A stretch of DNA of 11,882 nucleotides, from positions 1 through 11,882 of the forward strand of contig JAJYAW010000046.1 in NCBI GenBank assembly GCA_021779335.1. The letters run 5' to 3'. The DNA comes from Myxococcales bacterium. GTDB taxonomy: Bacteria > Myxococcota > Myxococcia > Myxococcales > Anaeromyxobacteraceae. Position 1 is the stretch's first letter. Each line of letters opens with the position of its first letter. Shown here in pieces: positions 7,025 to 11,882 of the stretch. A model generated the notes under the pieces. The model searched no databases. It was given only the letters and a program-made list of their open reading frames with translations, and had not been told where the DNA came from. The translations under genes and the position numbers were made by a program.

Positions 7025-7166
7025 TGCGTGCGGGCCGCGCCCCGGAGCTGGCCGGCGCGCGCGAGTTGGGGCCTCCCCCCAGGTCTCGTGGCGGGCGTGC
7101 GTCGGCGAGCGTAGGGTGGAGACATCACCCCGAGCCGTGCTCCGGGGGCCGAGGTCCGATCGAGTC

Positions 7167-7544
7167 GTGACGACCCTGAGAATCGTGCACCGAGGCGACG
7201 CCGACGCAGGGCTCAGCGGGACCCTGCTCTTCGGCGTGCTGTGGGACGCGCTGGCCGACCTGCTGGGGACCTCGGCCACGGCGGTGGTCCTGCGCCGCGC
7301 CGCCCGCCGCGCAGCCTCCAGCGGCGAGCTGCTCGGCACCGTGGCCATCGAGCGGGTGGACGAGGAGTTCGGGTACGTCATCCCGCAGTCCTTCAACAGG
7401 GCCGCCGGCGCGCCGGTGGCCCTGCGCTCCCTGGCCGTCCAGCTCCTGCCGCTGCTCCGCGAGTCGACCGGCGAGGTGGCGGTGCGCCACCTGGCGCGGA
7501 TCCCCGAGCTGCGCCGGTTCCTCCCGCTGACGGAAGCCGCTTGA
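7167..7544 (+). CDS. Small unknown protein, first gene of the KaiC-like operon
   Basis: A 125-residue cytoplasmic protein with no domain I can name. It reads as mixed alpha/beta: a helical segment LLFGVLWDALADLLGTSATAVVLRRAARRAA (about 19-49), a hydrophobic strand-like middle and a C-terminal helix ending IPELRRFLPL. The resemblance of the first part to proteins often seen beside KaiC-like ATPases is from memory and unverified. In-frame GTG codons at 7116, 7137 and 7167 are possible starts; 7167 is preferred because the protein-like sequence starts there, but no start has a strong ribosome site (GAGG lies 12 bases before 7167). The stop TGA overlaps the TTG start of the next gene (TTGA), so the two proteins are probably made together and may interact. 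Confidence 0.72.
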   Translation: MTTLRIVHRGDADAGLSGTLLFGVLWDALADLLGTSATAVVLRRAARRAASSGELLGTVAIERVDEEFGYVIPQSFNRAAGAPVALRSLAVQLLPLLRESTGEVAVRHLARIPELRRFLPLTEAA

Positions 7545-9019
7545 CGAGCGGCCGCGAGACGACCCTGGAGCGGCTCACGACCGGGAGCGCCCCCCTGGAC
7601 GAGATCCTCGGCGGCGGGCTGCCGTTCCTCTCCACGACCATGGTGGCCGGCGAGCCCGGCGCGGGCAAGACGCTCTTCGCGCTGCAGCTGCTCTTCCACC
7701 AGGCGCGGCTGGGCCGGAGGGGGCTCTACCTCACCACGCTCTCGGAGCCCGCGCCGAAGCTGCTCCGCTACATGCAGCAGTTCTCCTTCTTCGACCAGGA
7801 GGCCCTCGGCCGCCTGGTGACCTTCGCGGACCTGGGCTCGGTGGTGCGGGGCCGCAGCGCCGAGGACGCGCTGCAGGTCATCGGCGAGCGGGTCGAGCGC
7901 GAGGAGCCGGCCGTCGTGGTCATCGACAGCTTCAAGGCCCTGCGGGACTTCTTCCACGACACCGGGTCGTACCGGACCTTCGTCTACGACCTGGCGGTCC
8001 ACCTGGCGGGGTGGGGCGCCTCCACCCTCCTGGTCGGCGAGTACGAGGCCGCGGACCTGGTCACCCTGCCCGAGTTCGCCGTCGCCGACGGCATCCTCCG
8101 CTTCGGCAGCGAGCGCGACGAGCTCACCTCGGTGAGGGTCTTCGAGGCCCTCAAGCTGCGCGGCGCCGCCTTGGTGTCGGGCCGCCACTTCTTCGAGATC
8201 GGCCCCGGCGGGCTCACCTTCTACCCCCGGGTCCGGAGCCCTGACGCCCGAGGCGACGGGCCGGCGGGGGCGATCGCCTCCTTCGGCGAGCGCGCCTCGA
8301 CCGGGCTCCCCGGGCTCGACGAGATGCTCGGCGGCGGCCTGCCGCGCAGCAGCTCGACGGTCGTCCAGGGCGCCACCGGCACCGGGAAGACCGTGCTCGG
8401 GCTCCACTTCCTCATGGAGGGCGCCCGGCGGGGCGAGCCCGCCGTCCACTTCACCCTGGAGGAGACGGCCGACCAGCTCCGGGGCATCGCCCGGGGCTTC
8501 GGGTGGGACCTGGCCGAGCTGGAGCGCCGCGGACTCTTCACCTTCTCCTACACCTCGCCGGTGGAGCTCTCCACCGACGCCTACCTCGAGCGGGCCCGCC
8601 AGCAGGTGGTCCAGCTCGGGGCCCGGCGGGCCGTGCTCGACAGCCTGACCTCCATGCAGCTCGGCGTCGCCTCCCAGCGCCGCTTCAAGGAGCTGGTCTA
8701 TGCCATGACCAAGCACTTCCGCGCGCTCGGCGTGACCTTCAACCTGAACATGGAGGTGGCCGAGCTGCTCGGCTCCGCCCAGCTCTCGGGCCACGGCGTC
8801 TCGTTCGCCGCCGACAACGTGATCCAGCTCCGCTACGTCGAGCAGGGGGGGCGCCTCGACCGGGGCGTCTCGGTGCTCAAGGCCCGCGGCGTCCGGCACG
8901 CCACCGACGTCCGCAGGCTGGCCGTGACCGAGCGCGGCGCCGAGGTCGGCGCGCCGTTCGAGGGGCTGCGCGGCGTGCTGACCGGCCTGCCCACCCCCCT
9001 GGCCGCCGGCCCCACCTGA
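7541..9019 (+). CDS. KaiC-like double-domain ATPase
   Basis: A 492-residue protein of two tandem RecA-fold KaiC domains, close to the 519 residues of cyanobacterial KaiC. Domain 1: Walker A GEPGAGKT (37-44), Walker B ending D129. Domain 2: repeats the start TGLPGLDEMLGGGLP, Walker A GATGTGKT (277-284), Walker B ending D367. KaiC's catalytic Glu pair is present in domain 2 (E307-E308 in FTLEETADQ) but is Ser-Glu in domain 1 (S68-E69 in LTTLSEPAPK). At the KaiC phosphosites S431/T432 this protein aligns S421 and F422. The TTG start is inferred: it overlaps the previous stop, has GGAAG four bases upstream, and the next ATG lies inside the Walker A region. No kaiA or kaiB is near, so it is likely a signalling or recombinase-like ATPase, not a clock. 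Confidence 0.9.
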   Translation: MTSGRETTLERLTTGSAPLDEILGGGLPFLSTTMVAGEPGAGKTLFALQLLFHQARLGRRGLYLTTLSEPAPKLLRYMQQFSFFDQEALGRLVTFADLGSVVRGRSAEDALQVIGERVEREEPAVVVIDSFKALRDFFHDTGSYRTFVYDLAVHLAGWGASTLLVGEYEAADLVTLPEFAVADGILRFGSERDELTSVRVFEALKLRGAALVSGRHFFEIGPGGLTFYPRVRSPDARGDGPAGAIASFGERASTGLPGLDEMLGGGLPRSSSTVVQGATGTGKTVLGLHFLMEGARRGEPAVHFTLEETADQLRGIARGFGWDLAELERRGLFTFSYTSPVELSTDAYLERARQQVVQLGARRAVLDSLTSMQLGVASQRRFKELVYAMTKHFRALGVTFNLNMEVAELLGSAQLSGHGVSFAADNVIQLRYVEQGGRLDRGVSVLKARGVRHATDVRRLAVTERGAEVGAPFEGLRGVLTGLPTPLAAGPT

Positions 9020-9080
9020 GCGCCGGGGCGGCCTCCGGCTCGACGCGGTCGTCCCGCTGGGTCGTGCCCCCTCGGGACCC

Positions 9081-9119
9081 TGCGCCGCCGACGCCGCCGG
9101 GCCTATCCGGCGGGGCGCA
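9081..9119 (+). terminator. Bulged hairpin between the KaiC-like gene and sodC
   Basis: CCGCCGG (9094-9100) pairs perfectly with CCGGCGG (9107-9113) around the loop GCCTAT, and the outer arms TGCGCC (9081-9086) and GGCGCA (9114-9119) also pair, leaving a 7-base bulge on the left. No T-run follows, so it is not a classical intrinsic terminator. It could end the KaiC transcript, or fold in the sodC leader 22 bases before its ribosome site. Confidence 0.4.
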
Positions 9120-9150
9120 GCGCCCACCCTGTGAGAAGCAGGAGCACGCC

Positions 9151-9693
9151 ATGATGACCCCACGCCTCGCCGCCGCCCTCGCCGCCGCCCTCGCCCTCCT
9201 CGTGGCCCCGCCCGCCAGGGCCGAGGGTTCGCCACAGGTCGAAGGCGCCGCGGCTGTCCTGAAGGACGCGGCCGGCCACGAGGTCGGCAAGGCCACCTTC
9301 GAGCCGACCGCGGGCGGCGTGACCATGATGGTCCGCGTGACGGGGCTCAAGCCGGGGCTCCACGGGATCCACGTCCACGCCGAGGGGAGGTGCGACGCGC
9401 CGGGCTTCATGACCGCCGGAGGGCACTTCAACCCGACCGGGAGGATGCACGGGCTCGACAGCCCGATGGGCCACCACGCCGGCGACCTCCCCAACCTGCG
9501 GGTCGGGCCCGACGGCAAGGGCGAGCTCTCCGCGACCCTGGCCGGCGTCACGCTCGCGGAGGGCAAGGATTCGCTCTTCCACCAGGGCGGCACGGCCCTC
9601 GTGATCCACGCCGATCAGGACGACGAGAAGACCGATCCGGCCGGCAACGCGGGGACGCGCGTCGCCTGCGGGGTCATCCACCGCGGGACGTGA
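9151..9693 (+). CDS. sodC: Cu/Zn superoxide dismutase, exported
   Basis: A 180-residue periplasmic enzyme that converts superoxide to hydrogen peroxide and oxygen. Residues 1-24 form a signal peptide (hydrophobic Ala/Leu core, cleavage likely after ARA). All active-site residues are present with near-canonical spacing: copper ligands H74, H76, H92 and H153; zinc ligands H92 (bridging), H100, H109 and D112; the disulfide pair C81-C173; and the substrate-guiding R170. The enzyme is therefore expected to be active. The ATG has GGAG six bases upstream; a second Met follows at once, and either could initiate. It ends only 13 bases from the stop of the convergent DUF2845 gene. Confidence 0.96.
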   Translation: MMTPRLAAALAAALALLVAPPARAEGSPQVEGAAAVLKDAAGHEVGKATFEPTAGGVTMMVRVTGLKPGLHGIHVHAEGRCDAPGFMTAGGHFNPTGRMHGLDSPMGHHAGDLPNLRVGPDGKGELSATLAGVTLAEGKDSLFHQGGTALVIHADQDDEKTDPAGNAGTRVACGVIHRGT

Positions 9694-9706
9694 CGGTCGC
9701 GGGCGC

Positions 9707-10363
9707 TCAGCGCGCCTCGGGGCGCGAGTAGCCGTAGCCGCCGGTCTCGATGGCCACCACCTTGCCGTGCTCGAAGGAGAGCCGGCGCACCAGGGCCTGC
9801 GGGCCGAGGTCGTAGGTCCAGATCTCGACGAGCTCGGTGACGGTGGCGCCCTCGAAGGTCGCGCCGCCGGCGGTGGTCGCCCCGGCCGAGCGCGCCACCA
9901 CCCGGGCGTCCCGGAGGGCCGGCTCCCCGCAGCGCGCCAGCACGTCGAAGGTGGAGTCGCCCACGTGGAAGGCGAGCTGGTCGCAGCGGGCCCGCGGGAT
10001 GGCGGGCGCCTCGGCCGGCGCGCCGAGATCGTAGCCGTAGCTGCCGCGCTCCACCGCCCGGATCCGGCCGCCCTCGAGCGTGACGTACTGCACGAAGGCG
10101 CGCGGGCCGAAGTTGTAGGTCCAGCGCTCCACCGTGACCACGGTGGAGCGCCCGCCCAGCGTGCGCCCGGCGGCGTCGACCTGGGTCCGCGACCGCTCCT
10201 CCTCCTGGGCCTCGCGCAGGGTCGGCTGGCCGCACTTGCCGAGCAGGTCGAGCTTGGAGTCTCCCACCGAGACGATCCCGCCCTCGCAGCGGAGCGAGTC
10301 GGCGCGGGCGGCGGCCGGGAGGAGCAGCGCGGCGGCGAGCAGCAGGCGGGGCAGGCGGTCCAT
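9707..10363 (-). CDS. Exported protein with two DUF2845 repeats
   Basis: A 218-residue protein with a signal peptide (residues 1-21, ending AARA). The mature part is a tandem duplication of about 100 residues. Each copy has a first Cys (C26, C127), a VGDSxxDxLxxCGxP motif (C44, C145), a VExWTYxxGPxA strand and a final G(S/G)YGY. The repeats match the pattern annotated as DUF2845, whose function is unknown; two Cys per repeat suggest one disulfide in each. It is likely periplasmic or secreted; there is no lipobox. The ATG has GGAG six bases upstream. It follows the 72-residue ORF by 19 bases on the same strand, so it may be the last gene of that run. Confidence 0.86.
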   Translation of the reverse strand: MDRLPRLLLAAALLLPAAARADSLRCEGGIVSVGDSKLDLLGKCGQPTLREAQEEERSRTQVDAAGRTLGGRSTVVTVERWTYNFGPRAFVQYVTLEGGRIRAVERGSYGYDLGAPAEAPAIPRARCDQLAFHVGDSTFDVLARCGEPALRDARVVARSAGATTAGGATFEGATVTELVEIWTYDLGPQALVRRLSFEHGKVVAIETGGYGYSRPEAR

Positions 10364-10382
10364 GCGGTCTCCAGGTGGGGCA

Positions 10383-10601
10383 TTACTCCGGACGGCCAGC
10401 CCCGGGACAGTCTAGCCCGTGGGACGGCGGCGCGGTGCCCCCGGCGAGCCCGCGCTTCCGCCGAGCCTCCTCGGCCCGCAGCACGAAGGCCCGGGCCTCC
10501 CAGAGCCAGTCCAGGCGCTGGCGTGCGGTGAGGCGAAGCCACGCCTGGCGCTGCGCCCGCTCGTGGTCCGCCCAGCCGGAGGGGCGCTGCGAGTCAGCCA
10601 T
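10383..10601 (-). CDS. Small 72-residue partner of the nucleotidyltransferase
   Basis: A short, charged, Trp/Arg-rich protein (SGWADHERAQRQAWLRLTA, then QRLDWLWEARAFVLRAEEARR) predicted to be almost wholly helical to about residue 50, with a Gly/Pro-rich tail. I know no named domain for it. Its start ATG lies inside the end of the upstream nucleotidyltransferase (8-base overlap) with GGAG seven bases before it, so translation is coupled. Small helical proteins in this position beside stand-alone nucleotidyltransferases are often a cognate partner, possibly a toxin-antitoxin-like pair, but that is inference. Confidence 0.75.
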   Translation of the reverse strand: MADSQRPSGWADHERAQRQAWLRLTARQRLDWLWEARAFVLRAEEARRKRGLAGGTAPPSHGLDCPGAGRPE

Positions 10602-11100
10602 CCTTCTGCTCCAGCGCGATGGCCTCGAGCGCCCGGACGTCCTCCAGGTCCCTGGGCCGCCCGGCGGCGCGCTTGAGGGCGACGAGGTCCGCGAGGCCCG
10701 CCACCGGGACCTGGACCGCGCCGAGGTCGGCGACCAGGGCGCGGGACCAGGCGGCCTCGAAGGGAAACGGCTCCTCGACGAAGAGGTCGATCTCGGTGGC
10801 CGGGTGCTCGGGGCTCCAGAGCGAGAAGACCGTGAGTCCCTTCTCCTCGATCCAGCGCCGCCGCGCCTCGGGGTCGGCGAAGAGCAGGCCGCTCACGGGC
10901 GCCCGCGGCCGATAGCCGAGGCTCGCCAGGGCGCCGATGGCCGCCCGGGCGTTCCCCGGATCGAGCGCCACCACGAGATCGAGGTCGGCCGTGAAGCGCG
11001 GATGGCCGTGCAGCACGACCGCGACCCCGCCGACCACGAGGTAGCGGACGCCCGCCCCCTGGAGGGCGGCGAAGACGAGGTCGAAGTCGCCCGCGCTCAC
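10594..11100 (-). CDS. Minimal nucleotidyltransferase (AbiEii/MNT-like)
   Basis: A 168-residue stand-alone nucleotidyltransferase. It has the Pol-beta-fold hallmarks: GG at residues 24-25 (LVVGGVAVVLHG), the D39-x-D41 metal pair (FTADLDLVV) and a later Asp in TEIDLFVEE as the probable third carboxylate. The C-terminal helices (LADLVALKRAAGRPRDLEDVRALE) match the end of AbiEii-like and similar small enzymes. Family members transfer NMPs to proteins, RNA or antibiotics, or act as toxins or antitoxins; the substrate here is unknown. GTG is the only start in the frame before the upstream stop, and no Shine-Dalgarno precedes it, but a -10-like hexamer ends six bases before it. It is divergent from holB. 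Confidence 0.86.
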   Translation of the reverse strand: MSAGDFDLVFAALQGAGVRYLVVGGVAVVLHGHPRFTADLDLVVALDPGNARAAIGALASLGYRPRAPVSGLLFADPEARRRWIEEKGLTVFSLWSPEHPATEIDLFVEEPFPFEAAWSRALVADLGAVQVPVAGLADLVALKRAAGRPRDLEDVRALEAIALEQKDG

Positions 11101-11106
11101 CTGGAC

Positions 11107-11136
11107 AGCGTAGCAGAGGGCGCCGGACCCCGCGAA
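11107..11136 (-). promoter_or_regulatory. Candidate leaderless promoter of the nucleotidyltransferase gene
   Basis: On the minus strand, TACGCT (11112-11107) lies six bases before the GTG start, with a poor -35 candidate TTCGCG (11136-11131) 18 bases further upstream. The -10 keeps the first, second and last consensus bases. The gene lacks a ribosome site, which makes a leaderless start plausible. Confidence 0.3.
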
Positions 11137-11168
11137 GGCGCGCGGCCGGTCGTGCCGCCCGGGACCGG

Positions 11169-11197
11169 GGGACCGTGGCGGGGCCCCGTGCTATCTT
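11169..11197 (+). promoter_or_regulatory. Candidate promoter of holB, near-leaderless
   Basis: TATCTT (11192-11197, 4 of 6) lies 10 bases before the ATG at 11208; the hexamer 17 bases upstream (GGGACC, 11169-11174) matches the -35 only in its GAC core. The stretch between the -10 and the ATG is nearly all C, with no ribosome site. Confidence 0.35.
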
Positions 11198-11207
11198 CCG
11201 CCCCCCG

Positions 11208-11882
11208 ATGCCGTTCTCCGAGGTCAAGGCGCAGGATCGCGCCACCGGGTCGCTCCGCGCGGCGCTCGCGCGCGGCACCCTCCACCACGCCTACCTGTTC
11301 GGCGGCCCCGCCGGGGTGGGGAAGGGGACGACCGCGCGGCTGCTGGCCCAGGCGGTCAACTGCGAGGGCGGCGAGCCCGGGCCGAACGGCTGGCGCGCGG
11401 ACCCCTGCGGCGCCTGCGGGCCGTGCCGCAAGATCGAGAAGGGCACCCACCCGGACGTCCTGCTCCTGGCCGAGGAGCGGGTCATGGCCAAGGCGGGCCG
11501 CTGGGAGCCGGAGGGCGGCCGCACCCCCTCGCGCGACATCGTGGTGGCCCAGATCCGCGACCTCACCGACCACCGGCTCTCGCTGCGGCTCTTCGAGGGG
11601 CGGCGGCGCGTCATCGTCATCGACCCGGCCGACGCCCTCAACGCGCAGGCGCAGAACGCCCTCCTGAAGACGCTGGAGGAGCCGCCGGAGGACACCACGC
11701 TGGTGCTGGTGTCGGCCACGCCGGACGAGCTCCTGCCGACCATCCGCAGCCGCTGCCTGCGGGTCCCCTTCGGCCCGCTGCCGTCCGCGCTGGTCGAGGA
11801 GATCCTGCTGGCCGAGCTGGCCGAGGCGCCCGGCGCCGCGGAGGGCGGCCGCAAGCGGGCGCGGCCGGCCGCCGCCGAGGAG
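11208..11882 (+). CDS. holB: DNA polymerase III delta' subunit, N-terminal part (3' end outside window)
   Basis: The clamp-loader subunit that works with delta and tau/gamma to load the sliding clamp. The visible 225 codons run to the window end. They contain HHAYLFGGPAGVGKGTTA with a P-loop where K39 is followed by Gly instead of Ser/Thr, a Zn-binding Cys cluster (C52, C67, C70, C73; first gap 14 residues against 8 in E. coli), the delta' marker THPDV, QNALLKTLEEPPEDT, and the SRC motif in TIRSRCLRVPF. The degenerate P-loop and HPDV favour delta' over DnaX. The segment after HPDV carries an insert of about 30 residues. The ATG has no Shine-Dalgarno but fits the conserved start MPFSEV. The long Arg/Ser/Pro-rich open frame overlapping here in another frame is spurious. 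Confidence 0.93.
   Translation, partial: MPFSEVKAQDRATGSLRAALARGTLHHAYLFGGPAGVGKGTTARLLAQAVNCEGGEPGPNGWRADPCGACGPCRKIEKGTHPDVLLLAEERVMAKAGRWEPEGGRTPSRDIVVAQIRDLTDHRLSLRLFEGRRRVIVIDPADALNAQAQNALLKTLEEPPEDTTLVLVSATPDELLPTIRSRCLRVPFGPLPSALVEEILLAELAEAPGAAEGGRKRARPAAAEE

Larger units (their letters stand above)
6507..7115. other. Non-coding stretch between the YCII gene and the KaiC operon
   Basis: I find no credible gene in these roughly 600 bases on either strand. Open frames cross it, but none has a recognisable domain, a ribosome site or the codon bias of the neighbours. Parts (about 6600-6850) are visibly less G/C-dominated than the flanks. It must contain the promoters of the divergent YCII and KaiC units, though I cannot place them. 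It carries an inverted repeat at 6752-6769 and nested palindromes at 7008-7024. It may be decayed former coding sequence or an unrecognised RNA locus. Confidence 0.5.

Noticed and set aside
7541..9019. Circadian clock locus (kaiABC)
   Set aside because: Only a KaiC-like protein is present; no KaiA or KaiB sequence lies in the window, one phosphosite is Phe, and the domain 1 catalytic pair is altered.
6569..9235. Very long open frame (888 codons) antisense to the KaiC operon
   Set aside because: It is the mirror of a GC-rich gene with strong third-position bias. Its sequence is low-complexity Gly/Arg/Glu/Val-rich, has no domain and no ribosome site, and runs through two well-recognised genes on the other strand.
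10375..11667. Plus-strand 430-codon frame covering the nucleotidyltransferase and holB start
   Set aside because: Arg/Ser/Pro/Ala-rich composition with no domain; it is a shadow of the antisense nucleotidyltransferase and of holB in another frame.

Overview
The window is very GC-rich DNA with tightly packed genes and strong third-position G/C bias. It most resembles a chromosomal segment of a myxobacterium-like bacterium (Myxococcota/deltaproteobacterial type, for example the Anaeromyxobacter group). That placement is inferred from composition and gene content, not proven. I see no insertion sequence, phage gene, CRISPR array, rRNA or tRNA.

Layout: (1) 1-1827, the 3' two-thirds of DNA polymerase I (polA), with an intact polymerase domain and a 3'-5' exonuclease domain that has lost its metal ligands. 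(2) 1871-2380, a DivIVA-domain coiled-coil protein on the minus strand, divergent from (3) 2627-3526, a membrane-anchored SPFH/prohibitin-like protein; both have readable sigma-70-like promoters. (4) 3645-4670, a radical SAM protein of the SplB-like PA0069 type. (5) A minus-strand pair at 5968-4722: an HD-domain hydrolase, then a TMEM175-type potassium channel. (6) 6072-6506, a YCII/DGPF-domain protein on the minus strand. (7) About 600 bases with no convincing gene (6507-7115). (8) A two-gene operon at 7167-9019: a small unknown protein and a double-domain KaiC-like ATPase, joined by a TTGA start/stop overlap. (9) 9151-9693, a secreted Cu/Zn superoxide dismutase. (10) A minus-strand run at 11100-9707: a minimal nucleotidyltransferase, an overlapping 72-residue partner and an exported protein with two DUF2845 repeats. 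(11) 11208 to the window end, the N-terminal part of DNA polymerase III delta' (holB).

Most genes are housekeeping or stress functions without an obvious shared pathway. The two least understood units are the small-protein/KaiC operon and the nucleotidyltransferase/small-protein pair; both are co-translated two-gene modules. The KaiC-like protein is asymmetric: the first domain has Ser-Glu where KaiC has the catalytic Glu-Glu, the second keeps Glu-Glu, and only one of the two KaiC phosphosites is retained. No kaiA or kaiB lies nearby, so this is probably not a clock.

A cross-cutting observation is that several genes without a Shine-Dalgarno sequence (radical SAM 3645, nucleotidyltransferase 11100, holB 11208), and also the HD gene 5968, have a -10-like hexamer ending 6-10 nt before the start codon. 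This suggests leaderless or near-leaderless transcripts.
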